From positions 62,001-126,000 of the forward strand of contig NW_024881974.1 of the NCBI RefSeq assembly GCF_019059575.1: 64,000 nt of DNA, in the 5' to 3' direction. A program made the position numbers and the translations under genes. This DNA is from Amphibalanus amphitrite (lineage: Eukaryota > Arthropoda > Thecostraca > Balanomorpha > Balanidae). The notes below the pieces were generated by a model, which was not told where the DNA came from, searched no databases, and saw nothing but the letters and a program-made list of their open reading frames with translations. The stretch's first letter is position 1. Every line of letters begins with the position of its first letter. Positions 34,387 through 46,100 of this stretch are shown here, one piece after another.

Positions 34387-36033
34387 TCACCAGCTCCAGG
34401 TGACGTCGACGGGCGCGAACTCCCAGCGGTCGGGCTGGCCGCGGTGTCGCACCGTGTCCGCCTGCGGGCTGGTGCTCCACTGGAAGGCCGGCTGGCTGTC
34501 GTGCGTCGGCCCCGCCTCGGCGACAAACTCTAGCCGCTCGGCCAGCTTGGCCGAGGTCACCTTGGCGTCGATGGCGCCGTACATCTGGAAGCCGAGCCTC
34601 TTGAGCGGGTACGTGCCGTCCGGGTCGTTGAGGTCGCGCCGCGACGCGATGGCGTTGTCGGCCGAGTAGCCGGTGCTGCAGTTGCAGCTGGAGAGCGGGT
34701 CCTCGGTGAAGTTGTTGTGCCGCATCAGCCGCAGCGCCGCCGTGACGTTGGTGGCCAGCACGTGGTCGCGGCGGAACAGCTGCGCGCGCGGGTTCTTGTT
34801 GTGGCTGAAGAAGTCGCCGCGCTCGGCGCGCTGCCGTTTGTTGCCGCTGATGTCGTCGATGATGGGGAAGTAGGGCTGGTTGTAGCTGGCCCAGTAGCCG
34901 GCGTGTGCCAGCACCTGGGTCACGTCGTCGCCGACCAGCAGGCCGGGCATCTGCTCGGTCACCCAGAGCAGGCCCGGCTCGGCGCCCTCGGCTCCCACCT
35001 CGAACTTCTTGTAGTCGACAATCATCCACTGGTTGTTGTAGGTGCCGCTGTTGTAGCGTTTGAAGGCGTTATGCCACTCCTGGCCGGAGTTGGCCACCCG
35101 GTTGGCGACGGAGACGCGGATCCACTGCAGGACGCTGTTGCTGGTGGTGAGGAAGGTCCACAGGTCCTTGTTGTAGTTGTCCAGCGAGGTCTCGGTGGTG
35201 ACCAGGCCGGCCGACGTGATGTGGAAGTCGTCCAGCGAGGCGATGCTGCCCGGGAAGCCGGAGAAGGCCACGGTCGGCGCGGCCACCGTATCGGCGCCCT
35301 CGGCCCCGGAGCGGAACGGCAGCGTCACCTTCTTCAGCAGGCGCGACATGTAGTTGTAGTCGACCCAGGTGTTGTGGCCGACGAGCAGGTCGGCGTTCTC
35401 GGGCAGCAGGCGCACCAGCACCGAGCAGTGGTCGCTGCCGCTGGGACCCTCCGCGCCCGCCAGCTTCTTGTTCACCGGCAGACCGATCTTGAGGTCCATG
35501 GCGTCCGGGAAGGCGTTGAGCCAGAGCGCGGCGTCCGGGCGCGCGCCGGGGATGGTGTCCTCGATGCCCCGCTGCAGTCCGTCCATCTGACTCAGCACCA
35601 GACCCACCTGGCGCCAGTACGGGTCGCGCTCCGACGACGACTCCACCTTCTTCCTCGTCCACTCGAGGTTACGGCCGAAGTACTCGTTGACGGCGGCGCA
35701 CTTGCTGCTGTCGGCCGGCTTGGCGCAGATGTCCTCCACCACGTTGTAGATGAAGTCGGCGATCATGTTGCTGGTGATGTGCGCCTCGGCCAGGCCGGCG
35801 GCGAACGCTATCACCTGGTCGGCGTCCTCGTCCTCAGAGGGCCGTCCATCGATCTCGAGGCGCGCCCAGCCCGTGGCCGCCTGCTGGTCGGAGAAGTTAG
35901 CGCGCACCACCCACCCTGCTGCCTCGCCATCGTGCACCGAGTAGTTGCCGGAGGCGGCGTCGTGTGTGACCGAGATGACGGCGGCGCCGGCGGCCGCGGC
36001 CGTTGCTAACAGGCAGGCTAGCACACGCAACAT
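34387..36033 (-). CDS. Phospholipase B-like protein (PLBD / lamina ancestor family)
   Basis: The 548-residue product is a member of the phospholipase B-like N-terminal-nucleophile hydrolases, secreted or lysosomal proteins proposed to act as amidases or lipases after self-cleavage. A hydrophobic signal peptide covers about residues 1-18. The candidate nucleophile is Cys203 in SDHCSVLVRLL, followed by the family motif GHNTWVDYNYMSR (about 219-231). The C-terminal half has NQWMIVDYKKF and PGLLWVTEQMPG, also typical. N-glycosylation sequons occur near residues 30, 46, 429, 441 and 451. Length matches the family (about 540-590), so the frame looks complete in one exon. The ATG lies in a good context (ACC before ATG), and no upstream in-frame start is better. 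Codon third positions are almost all G or C. The last codons read AGCTGGTGAGC, a good donor consensus over the stop, so an alternative 3' exon is possible. Human PLBD1 versus PLBD2 orthology cannot be decided here. Confidence 0.93.
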   Translation of the reverse strand: MLRVLACLLATAAAAGAAVISVTHDAASGNYSVHDGEAAGWVVRANFSDQQAATGWARLEIDGRPSEDEDADQVIAFAAGLAEAHITSNMIADFIYNVVEDICAKPADSSKCAAVNEYFGRNLEWTRKKVESSSERDPYWRQVGLVLSQMDGLQRGIEDTIPGARPDAALWLNAFPDAMDLKIGLPVNKKLAGAEGPSGSDHCSVLVRLLPENADLLVGHNTWVDYNYMSRLLKKVTLPFRSGAEGADTVAAPTVAFSGFPGSIASLDDFHITSAGLVTTETSLDNYNKDLWTFLTTSNSVLQWIRVSVANRVANSGQEWHNAFKRYNSGTYNNQWMIVDYKKFEVGAEGAEPGLLWVTEQMPGLLVGDDVTQVLAHAGYWASYNQPYFPIIDDISGNKRQRAERGDFFSHNKNPRAQLFRRDHVLATNVTAALRLMRHNNFTEDPLSSCNCSTGYSADNAIASRRDLNDPDGTYPLKRLGFQMYGAIDAKVTSAKLAERLEFVAEAGPTHDSQPAFQWSTSPQADTVRHRGQPDRWEFAPVDVTWSW

Positions 36034-36300
36034 GGTCGGGTTCGTCGAGCCGACTGGCGAGCGGCGCGGGTGGCCGACGGGTGTACTCCGGCTGCGTCAG
36101 CGCCCCTAGCGGCGGCGGCGCGCACTGCAACGCGAGAGTGTGACCCCGCGGAGCGGGACGGGTGCCGCCGCACAGCGCCGCCGCTGGAAAGTGCGGGGGT
36201 TACCGTGCGGTGGGTGCCGACTCGAGGACAGATGTCCAGTCCGAGCGGGGTTTCCGCGCGCGACACACGGCCCGCAGCTAATCCGAGCCGCTTTCATGGA
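36034..36300 (-). promoter_or_regulatory. CpG-rich 5' flank of the PLBD-like gene (putative promoter/5' UTR)
   Basis: This stretch just upstream of the start codon is dense in CpG and GC and lacks an obvious TATA box. A CpG-rich promoter is plausible. The evidence is compositional and positional only. Confidence 0.35.
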
Positions 36301-36904
36301 TAAAGGTGGCTGCTTAATCCTGGGATGTTTGCGTGAATCACGAAGTTTCAGCTGGACATTGCTGGCTGATCGGAACTGAAGCGATCATATGCCAAGATCT
36401 CAATCATAAACGAGTTTTGCAGCTTTCCATGTCTTGCGTCTGTGACACCGATCATACGTGTTACAGTCGCCGTGTAATGCACACACTTCAGAAGTGTAGG
36501 TATGCATAAACACGATAATGCTTACAGTTGCTGAAACGCTGTGCTTCATGGGGATATTCCACGACAAGCATCGATCATAATTTATTCTGAACAAACTATT
36601 CAAAGTGTCCTTCATAGGCATTCCTGTAGACAACACTTTCCCTTCCTCAAACTGGTAATGTTAACAATCAACATAAAATGCATACTTATTTATATGAGGA
36701 TTGGAGAGAGGAAGGTTGTTTTTTATTGGAGAAAACGATTCTAACGAAAATTGCTTCCTAGTTTTCAAACAACCTTGCGTTATGAAGCTTGTCAATCCTA
36801 AAATAAGGCTGCTACTAACTATGCTAAGTGTACGTATGAGTATCAGAAGGTGGTGTGCGCCTACTATTATCTATGACCGTGGCGCCTACTGTTTTCTGCC
36901 TAAG
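36301..36904. other. No recognised feature
   Basis: AT-rich intergenic DNA between the PLBD-like gene and the TA element. Confidence 0.5.
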
Positions 36905-37756
36905 TAGGGGAGAGAGGTCATATTGCGCCATGTTCTTAAATGCGCCACACCTTCCTCCTGCCCAAAATTCGATTCGAACGAATACTCGAATGTGTGCATT
37001 TACTTCACCACCAATAACTCGCTCTTATTCCGGTCCATGAGGGCAGGTGAGGTGTCTCAGCTTTCTCGCAGACCATTTTTTTGTGATTTCCTCTATTTTC
37101 TTACGCGAAACAGTCTATTTCGACCTTTGCTAGTGTCATGGTTTATCTTAGAGATAGTGATTCAACTATAATAATCATTGTGATAGTGATTTTTTTTATA
37201 ATAATCATTGTTAATTGCTCGTTTAATGGTAGTTTTGAAAGTTTATCACCACCGTGGCTTCGCTGTCGTCGCCATATTTGAAGCTCATGAAAAATGTGTT
37301 CCATTTGTAATCATGCGCCCACCCTATTTGTGCCCTATTCTTCAACCCAGAGAAACAGCATCTGGTGGTTGGGACACATTTCATTGAACAGTTTGATTAT
37401 TAGAGCGCTCACCTTACCATTACCTTAGCCTTCACAGCATAAATGGTTAATGGGCTGACACGTTCAAATAGGCTACTTAGTTAGGTGGCAAACCGTTGTT
37501 TTTAATAGGGCGCTTTTACATGAGAGGCATGGGCGCTTTTTGATGGGGGAGTCCGTAAATGCGCCCTTTGCAGATGTGCCGGAAAGCTTTTCTCTTGTTA
37601 ATTTTTCTGGGTGTGATACAAATTGGGAGTTGTTATTTGATGCCAAAATAACTGAGGTACAATTTGAGATAGGTATCATCAAACATGACAGCTGGTCAAC
37701 TTTAGCCGCAATAGGCCGATACCCTAAAGGTGGCGCAATATGACCTCTCTCCCCTA
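36905..37756. mobile_element. TA-flanked element, copy 2 (no nested insertion)
   Basis: TA plus GGGGAGAGAGGTCATATTGC and its inverted end with TA at 37755-37756. The interior is the reverse complement of the outer parts of 25834-27657, including the GCGCCC-rich strings. It shows the uninterrupted TTAA target near 36935. Confidence 0.85.
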
Positions 37757-38031
37757 CATATTACCTACTGATGTAGTAATTATTTAAATATAACCTCAAC
37801 AAATGCAAAACAATCAAGACGAGGATAGACATGACAAAGTTGCAGTGCAATTCAGTCAAATTTGTTTTAGCTAGATAGATGACAATGCAAATAAGCATTC
37901 TTCACTATAGTCGTACCTATTTATTAAGCCTGTCTGATTGCTAATTAGATAAGGTGAAATTCGAGCTATTGCAAGGAATAGAAAGTCGAAAGTAAAATCA
38001 AGATTAAGGTAAAATTTTCAGCTGGCCAGTG

Positions 38032-38506
38032 TTAAAGGTACCCTCCCTCCTTAACATTAGATTTGAGTTGAGATAGCCAAAATGGGGTCCCTGGCTCACA
38101 ATTACCGGTTTCGGCACTCACAACATCGAGAAATGCTTTAATTCGGAGATATGGAATTTCAAACTTGCAGTTTTCGGATTCTAAGGGGCTAGTGCATTGG
38201 TATGCCCCCTTAGAATTTGTGACGTCAGCGGAGATCTAACGATTTTTAAATCTTTTACTAAAACGTTTGGTAGCACGCGGTGGTATATGCTGCTTTGCGC
38301 GCAACAAATGCCGCACTTTCAAATAAAGTCGCTAGGAACAGCGGAGATCCCAAAAAGTAAACAAAAGTAAAAGTCTAATATCTTGAAAACCGGTGAATAT
38401 TTTTCGATGAAATTTGGTAGATATTCGTTTTCGCTCTTTCTGACCCGAGCTACATCACTTTCGTGCCAATTCATTAACTTTTTTGAAGGTGGGAGGGTCC
38501 CTTTAA
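38032..38506. mobile_element. Family 2 TTAA element, copy 2
   Basis: TTAA plus AGGTACCCTCCCTCCTT at left and AAGGTGGGAGGGTCCCT plus TTAA (38503-38506) at right. The body is the reverse complement of 21116-21612, including the TGACGTCA near 38220. Confidence 0.8.
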
Positions 38507-38564
38507 AGGTATGGAGGCTTTACGTGGGTCTTTTCATAAGAGCGCATAAAACGATTAGACAGGC

Positions 38565-39515
38565 TTAACCCTCGCCCGTAAACGGCGATCTGCCACCTTC
38601 GCCCATGCAGGGGGGGGGGGTTGGTGCGACCCCCCCTTGGCGTTTGAAAACGGAGCGTCGTAGAGCTTAGCGGAAAAGACCAACGGATTGCTCTCGCCGA
38701 GATCTCGCGATTGGTGGTATATTTTTTGGTCCTAGGTCAACATTTGACCTACTTTTGACCGGTCAAAGGTCAAATTTTCGGAAAAATAGACTTTTTTCAA
38801 CTTTCCGCGGCGATTGCGGCAAAACGGTGGGAGATATCGACTTGAAACCTTCACTATCGTGTTCCTTGATCAATTCTCTATCGTTTGGTATGTACTTCGT
38901 TTCCCTAGCTCTAAAAATGGCGCGTTGGGAGCGCCGGAAGTCGGCAAGGTCACAGTCGGCGGCAGAAATTCGAAAAATCAAAATTTAAATTTTTGAAATC
39001 TGATTGTATTTTTGGATTTGGGAGGTCCATTTGCTCCCTAAAGAAGCTAATATCGCTGCATATTCCCATTGAGGTGACAAGAATTAGCAAAATAGTGGTT
39101 CGGGCGCTTTTCAAAAATAGTACCGGACGCTGTTCCTCTTGTGACGTCATAGCTCCGTGACCTGACCTGACTCGGTCAAGTTTCTTATACCATATGATAG
39201 CCAATACTTGCCCCAACATGCATGGGAAGTTTCATCACGATCCATCAACCGATGTCCGTACCACCGGCAGGAAACCTCGGGCGCTGGCACTCAGTTTGTG
39301 AAAATCCGGCCGGAGGCTGTTCCCTTTGTGACGTCATAACTCCGTGACCTGACATGACCCGGTCAAATTTTTTTTTATCAAAAGATGCGCAAGGTTTGCC
39401 CCATAAGGTACCCAAAAATTTGGCGGCGCTGCGCGCCGCCGTTTTTGCACTATTTCCGAAAAACCTCAGGGGGGGGGGTTGCACCAACCCCCCCCCCTAC
39501 ATGGGCGAGGGTTAA
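38565..39515. mobile_element. Family 1 TTAA element, near-identical inverted twin of 47352-48299
   Basis: TTAA plus CCCTCGCCCGTAAACGG starts it, and ATGGGCGAGGG plus TTAA (39512-39515) ends it. Both G/C palindromes are present. TGACGTCA occurs near 39143 and 39330. Read in reverse it differs from 47352-48299 at only scattered bases, so both are young. Confidence 0.9.
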
Positions 39516-40023
39516 AGGAAAAGGGCCACCTTTAACATGGGGATTGAAACTGAGATAGCCATCTTGTAGCCCGTGTCCGAAAACCTGTCTGTCTACCTCC
39601 TTACGGCCGATTTCGGCCTCCATTCGTAGTTATCGGCAATTTAAAAAGAAAATACGCCAGGAATGCGTCCTTATCCCAGGAATGCGTTCTTATCCGACAA
39701 TACAGCCACCCGCAGCGAGGCTTTGGTTTTTTACCAATCAGCTCCAACCAGCTCAGCTTTAACCAATCAGCTTATCTGACACAATCCGACGAGTCTGTCT
39801 TCTGAACGCTGATTGGCTTGAGTGTGACGTCATCGCTATGCCATCATACAGTAGGTGCCGTAGAGAGTATCAACATAGTACCAATATGTTAAATAGTTTT
39901 AAATACTTTTTCGCGAATTGTGCACTTCTGGCACCAGTTTTAAAAAGAAAATGAAAAATAATAATGTCAAAATGAAAAACAACGATATCTTCATATTTCA
40001 CGAAGGTGGCCCTTTTCCTTTAA
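39512..40023. mobile_element. Family 2-related TTAA element abutting a family 1 copy
   Basis: TTAA plus AGGAAAAGGGCCACCTTT (shared TTAA at 39512) is mirrored by GGTGGCCCTTTTCCT plus TTAA at 40020-40023. One TGACGTCA lies near 39826. The tips differ from the other family 2 copies, so it is a subfamily. Confidence 0.75.
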
Positions 40024-40039
40024 ATAATCGGATTATAGT

Positions 40040-40226
40040 GTTAATAAGGTGGAGGGAGGTCAAAGGGAGGGGCTAGGCTCTATTTACAAGGGTTCCTCTA
40101 GTTTTCTTTCCTACAATATCTTCTAAATCGATAGACTTGTTACGCCAAACGTTAAGCGCTATTCTCTGCATCAATGTTGTATCCTCTGTTCCCAATTTGA
40201 CCTGACGTGCGACTTTTTCGGTGACC
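40040..40226. mobile_element. Possible decayed family 1 fragment
   Basis: The GGAGGTCAAAGGGAGGGG string and the TTTGACCTGACGTGCGAC string recall family 1 interiors, but both ends are missing. Confidence 0.3.
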
Positions 40227-41194
40227 TTAACCCGGCTCCGCCTTAGGCTGTTTCCGTACCCGCGACCGCTTGGGGGGCCGGATCCGACCCCCTCTGTTAT
40301 CTCGAGAACCGTTCATATCGAGCCCCGCAAGTAGGCGAGTAAAAGCTCTTCACGAGACCTTCCAAACAATACTTAAGAGTTCAAGGCTGAGGTCTGCCTT
40401 CGGGTCAAAATCAGGTCAAATGTCAAATGCTGGGAATCTGCATGACGAGGCTTATGGTGGGCGGAATCAATAGCTTCTGTCCGAAACTCAGCCAAAGTGA
40501 TCTCACTAGTTTTGTGAAAAGACCTTGGAGCATGAGTGTCATATGTTAGGTACTGAGCGCGGGTCAATGTCGAGGTCAAGTCACAATAGGTCACTTTGAG
40601 ACAACAATCGACAAGATTTACGATGTCTCTTTAGGGATAGACCTGACGTTTATTTTGATAATAACCGTTCTCACTACGGGTTATCTGGCGAATGCACCAA
40701 ATATGACTAAATCTGCACCTTCTTTTTAAAAACAACAAAACACGCCCGTTAGCCGATGTACCGCCTAACATATGTTCCGATACCTACTTAACAATTTTGA
40801 ATTTTTTGCTTAAATGAATTGAAGTCCAAAAAAGTAAGTTTTTTCCATTTTAGTGTTGGGTAAAACTTTTATTTTCAAAAACCCGAGAAGCCAATTCGAG
40901 GAATTGCTGTTTGGCATCTTTTGACGTTTTTGAGTTATATTTTGCTTTGGGAGACTTTTCAAACATTCACCCTATAGTGACAAAAATGACGTATAGTTAG
41001 GTCAGTACATTGGGTATATCTCAGCAAGTTTTTTTATCAAATCGCAAAAAGCTCTGTGAAAACGCACGTCAAATGAATGTAAAAGAAGGTATGTCCAGTT
41101 ACACATTGCCAGCTCAATCGGTTCATGAGTTATTTAAGCAAAATGAAGGGGAGGTCGAATCCGACCCCACAGCTGGTCAATGGTCGTAGGTTAA
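40227..41194. mobile_element. Family 1 TTAA element, older copy
   Basis: TTAA plus CCCGGCTCCG at 40227-40240 and TTAA at 41191-41194 after GGTCGTAGG frame a body with short GGGGGGCCGGATCCGACCCCC and GGGGAGGTCGAATCCGACCCC palindromes near the ends. It has fewer AGGTCA hexamers and no perfect TGACGTCA, so it is a diverged relative. Confidence 0.6.
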
Positions 41195-41640
41195 AGTAAA
41201 AAAGAAATGGATTTCTTTCAGTAGCTTATCTGGTTCTATCCAATGTCGTTAGAGTTTTGAGACCGGGGAGTTTTGGAGCTAGGAGTCCGTAACTCTGTAG
41301 AACACCAACTCAAGTCAACCGCGTTACACATAGAGTGTAGGTAACCCAGTGGCCAATCCATCTAATGCAGCAATAAAAACAATGATAAAGCATGTTCTGA
41401 GTGTGCCGGTCCCATGACCCATAGTGCACTTATTGGATTTATTACATTAATGTGCTGTCCGACTGTTAGGGCTGCCAATGAGTCATTTGATTTACACTGA
41501 TCGTAACAAGTGCGGAGCAGGCAAAAGCTGGCTCGTTGATGCGCTGGTAATTCGTCGCCGCGGGAATTTCCGCACTCCGGTGCGTTTGTTTAGTTGGAGC
41601 CGGCTGACGGTATCGATATACAGATCGCTGCCGTAACGTT
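41195..41640. other. No recognised feature
   Basis: Non-coding sequence leading into the minisatellite block. Confidence 0.5.
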
Positions 41641-41885
41641 GCCCGATCCTCCGAGCCAGTGAGACGAGCCAGCCCGGCCCTCCGAGCCAGTGAGACGAGC
41701 CAGCCCGGCCCGGCACCCGGCCCTCCGCCCGAGCCAGTGAGACGAGCCAGCCCGGCCCCGGCGCTCCGAGCCAGTGAGACGAGCCAGCCCGGCCCGGCAC
41801 CCGGCCCTCCGCCCGAGCCAGTGAGACTAGCCAGCCCGGCCCTCCGAGCCAGTGAGACGAGCCAGCCCGGCCCCCGGCCGCTCGC
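41641..41885. repeat. GC-rich minisatellite, about 31-bp basic unit
   Basis: GAGCCAGTGAGACGAGCCAG recurs six times, spaced 31 bp or about 49 bp where an extra CCCGGCACCCGGCCCTCCG is present. It lies directly next to the 41930-43115 array. Confidence 0.85.
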
Positions 41886-41929
41886 TGGCACATGGCGCTC
41901 GGTCCTGCCGCGCTGTGCTGATGCCGAGG

Positions 41930-43115
41930 TCGGTGTGATAGTTCTGCGATGATGCCGGGGTCGGTGTGATATGTTTGTGATGATGCCGCCTGGTCGGTGT
42001 GATATGTCTGTGCTGATGCCGGGGTCGGTGTGATATGTCTGTGCTGATGCGGTGTGATATGTCTGTGATGATGCCGGGGTCGGGGTGATATGTCTGTGCT
42101 GATGCCGGGGTCGGTTTGATATATTTCTGTGATGATGTCGGTGTGGTGTGACATGTCTGTGCTGATGCCGGGGTCGGTGTGATATGTCTGTGATGATGCC
42201 GGGGTCGGTGTGATATGCCTGTGCTGATGCGGTGTGATATGTCTGCTGATGCCGGGGTCGGTGTGACATGTCTGTGTTGATGCCGGGGTCGGTGTGATGT
42301 CTGTGCTGATGCCGGGGTCGGTGTGATGTCTGTGCTGATGCCGGGGTCGTTGTGATATGTCTGTGCTGATGCGGTGTGATATGTCTGAGATGATGCCGGG
42401 GTCGGTGTGATATGTCTGTGATGATGCCGGGGTCGGTGTGATATGTCTGTGTTGATGCCGGGGTCGGTGTGATGTCTGTGCTGATGCCGGGGTCGGTGTG
42501 ATGTCTGTGCTGATGCCGGGGTCGTTGTGATATGTCTGTGCTGATGCGGTGTGATATGTCTGAGATGATGCCGGGGTCGGTGTGATATGTCTGTGATGAT
42601 GCCGGGGTCGGTGTGATATGTCTGTGTTGATGCCGGGGTCGGTGTGATGTCTGTGCTGATGGCGGGTTCGGTGTGATTGGTCTGTGCTGATGCGGTGCGA
42701 TATGTCTGTGGTGATGCCGGGGTCGGTGTGATATGTCTGCTGATGACGGGGTCGGTGTGATATGTCCGTGATGATGCCGGGGTCGGTGTGATGTCTGTGT
42801 TGATGCCGGGGTCGGTGTGATGTCTGTGCTGATGCCGGGGTCGTTGTGATATGTCTGTGCTGATGCGGTGCGATATGTCTGTGATGATGCCGGGGTCGGT
42901 GTGATATGTCTGTGATGATGCCGCCTGGTCGGTGTGATATTTCCGTGATGATGCCGGGTCGATGTGATATGTCTGCTGATGCCGGGGTCGGTGTGATATA
43001 TCTGAGATGATGCCGGGTCGCTGTGATATGTCGGTGCTGATGCCGGGGTCGGTGTGATATGTCCGTGATGATGCCGGGTCGCTGTGATATGTCTGTGATG
43101 ATGCCGCGGTCGGTG
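41930..43115. repeat. 31-bp minisatellite with 175-bp higher-order period
   Basis: Units around GGTCGGTGTGATATGTCTGT with GATGATGCC or GCTGATGCC joints repeat about 40 times, with shorter variants. The GTTGATG variant at 42276, 42451 and 42626 shows an exact 175-bp higher-order unit. Because 31 is not a multiple of three, minus-strand frames cycle through all three readings of the unit without meeting a stop. The long frames at 41466-43349 are therefore not credible genes. Confidence 0.93.
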
Positions 43116-46100
43116 TGAGGGATGCCCACGGGATGGCGGCGTGCAGGCGCCTGGGATTTCCCCACGGTAGTTAATTTCAGCAGCAGGGTAATAGCACCGT
43201 GAGATAGTGTACGGTGAGTGGATGTGCGGGTGCGCGCACAGCAGAATATCTGTCTGACATTCAGCATCCTCGCAACAGAATGTCATTGTGATTTGTGGAG
43301 GCGTGCGGCTCACAGTCCCAGCAGTTGACACTGAGCCCCCAAAGTGCACTACATTGGTGACATGCGTCCCCCAGTTACTCGGTGAAAAGTGTTTCTGTAA
43401 CTGTTCGCACTGGCGGCCTCAGAGGTAGCTAAAAGGACGTCCAATTAGAGAGGCGGGCATGGCGGAATTCCGGCCCGCATCTCTCCTACCTTGCTTACTT
43501 GCGGGCTATCTATTTGGTTGCTGAGTATCACACTAAATACATATTACTTCCTCTACTCCGCTACTTCACGGCAGACAGCAACACGCCGACATTGTTCGCC
43601 ACGAGCACATCGAGCGCTCGCCGGGCGGAGGCCCGACTGGAGATGGGACTCTGACGGTGGTCGGCTTTCGTTTCTTCCCGTTGACAGGCTGCTGCATCGA
43701 CTTCTAACGGGAGTCGGCCGTGACGCCGCCATCGTCACCTGGCACTGCACAGTGCATATGTGTGCACAGAACAAAGCTGCTTCACTCAGTTTTCTCCGGG
43801 TGACTTGGAAAATCGTGATTCAAGTTAGGATCGACGAATGATCGTTTGCTCATTAGCCACGTTTTTATCCTATCACTGTATGAGCGGGCTATTTTATCTA
43901 AGTAGACTTGTCATCGAATTCATTGTTATGGTTTTTGATAAATGGCTTAAATTCTGGCTGAAGACATGATTTGCTGTCCTCAGTTCAAGGAAAAATACCT
44001 GCTTTTTGTGTAGCATGGTTGGTCCGTGGTAAAACCATGAAGAGTTTGGGATTTGTCGGGATGATTTTGTATACCATCGTCACGTTGCTGTCATTTCATC
44101 TTCAAACAAAACAGCACGCAAGCTGCATATCGTGTGCTTTCGCTAGCATAATCAAATAACAAACTTTATCTTCACGAGCCTAACAGCGTAGGGTATGCAT
44201 CTGCTGAATGTCAAAACACCTCCTTCCTTCTCACGCGCTCATTCACACACATACGCTCGCACCTGGCAGATACAAACAATACAAAAAGACCGGTGTGCAT
44301 AGATGTCCGGAAATGTGTCCGATCAGCTCGGAAAACCCGCGGCGCCGGCCTGGGAAAAGCCGGTGCCGCCGCCGACGGTGATTTGACCTCGGTTTGGAGC
44401 GGGAGCCGCGCGGTGGCTGCGGACCCGGTCTGACGGGCGGCCACTCTGGCTCTGAAGGGCAGTACTCTGCCGGGCGGCCACCCCCCGCGCGGTGGCTGTG
44501 GACCCTGCTGTGCCGGGCGGTCCGTACATCTCTACTCTGCCGGGCGTCCCTCTCTGCTGGGCGGTCCCCTCACGCTGGGCCAGATGACCCGACTCGCCCC
44601 CGCTGCCTGCCGGTGCCGGGTGACCACCGTCACCAGGTGGGTCCACACTCCACATCATTGGCGGCCGTCCGTCAAGTGGGACCTCCAGGCCGTATAATGA
44701 CCTATAAAAGAAAAAAAAACGGTTTGAAATAGTGCGTCAGCCGTCAGGTAGTTATTGATGGCACCATGGATGCTAACGCTGCGATTATTGTTCGCGCGTT
44801 ACTTCTGTCGTGATGCGGACAGCTTAGTGAGCAGTGTGTACGATTATATAGCTGCTTGTTCAGTTTGCATGCAACCCATTGCACGAGCCCCTGATGCGAG
44901 AAAAAACAGCGACAACATTGATATGGGACACAGCCGCTGACATTGTTTCAAATCGGCTTCATGCTTCATCTGCAATGATTGTGATCAAGAACTACCGGTT
45001 TACCACTAAACTGAAACCCACTAAGCGTTTCATAGCTTGTTATATCATTTTTAGAAGCTTGCTTGGCGATAAGAACTTGTTGAACAGCATAGCCATGGCA
45101 GGCGGCAAGTCACTGTTCACACTTTGCACGAAGAAATCGGATTGGAAGCGTTTAAGCACACGCCACACACAGCCAAGCCGCTAAAGGGCGACAGTCTCGA
45201 GGTCGTATCGCGACATTGAGAAGCGCCAAAAATTGGACGTGAGTCCCGCAAGGCCTTGTGTTTGAGCATGTTTTGTGTGCGCCGGCTTTGTGCTGATGCG
45301 CGAAGCCTTGAATTAGGTGAGAGGGGGAGGGAATTTGCCGGATTAAATGTGTCCACTTCCTCAAATGCGCCATTTCGGTTAGTTAGGTACGGTTGGTTGC
45401 CACTGGAAACTGGACAAATTAGGGAGAATACGGCTGATAATGCGTTACTCGCTAAATAAACTGCATGCGAAGTTCAATGGCTTCTAACTGCAAGGACAGT
45501 GTTTGGCCATATTTGTCTTTTAGGCGTCGTTTGACAAATTACGTCGCGGCATTGATGATGATGTTGTATAACTGTTCAATGACTGTTTATGTCAAGAACG
45601 CATGTGCGTTGCAAAGGCGTAAACATTTCGCATGTTTAGACATTCACCTACAAACTAGCTGAAGACTTCAGATTCTAATGTGGCACCGTCCTCATATAGA
45701 ATCAAATGATGTTGCCGTGTTTGATCATTCTCTAATTTCTATGTTGAGGACTCATGACAACTGTGTGCTACAGTGCAGCAAGAAGACATTCTTTAGGCCG
45801 TATCATTCATCTCTGTTCGCCCGCGATGTGCCACGTGTTTTCGCCAGTCCTTCAACGACTGCATGCTTTGTTCGCACTGTGTGCTGCCTCGCATTGCAAA
45901 TTGTAATACCGTCATATCTAACATCAGCGGCAGCTTGTACAACCAAGCCATTCTGCCGACCAGTCGCTCGTACAACTATTGTGCGTTGCGCAGTTGCAGT
46001 GATTCAGGTGTTACCCAAGTGTTACCTAAGTGGTGGATGATTGATGCGTCCATCCATCAATGACAGTGCAGTATTGGATTTGAATGCCGAACAGCAGTGC

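Noticed and set aside
34717-36009. 430-codon plus-strand frame opposite the PLBD-like gene
   Set aside because: It is the antisense shadow of a GC-rich gene with clear family motifs.
41466-43349. Two overlapping minus-strand frames of 627 and 591 codons
   Set aside because: They translate a 31-bp minisatellite in changing frames, without any non-repeat domain.
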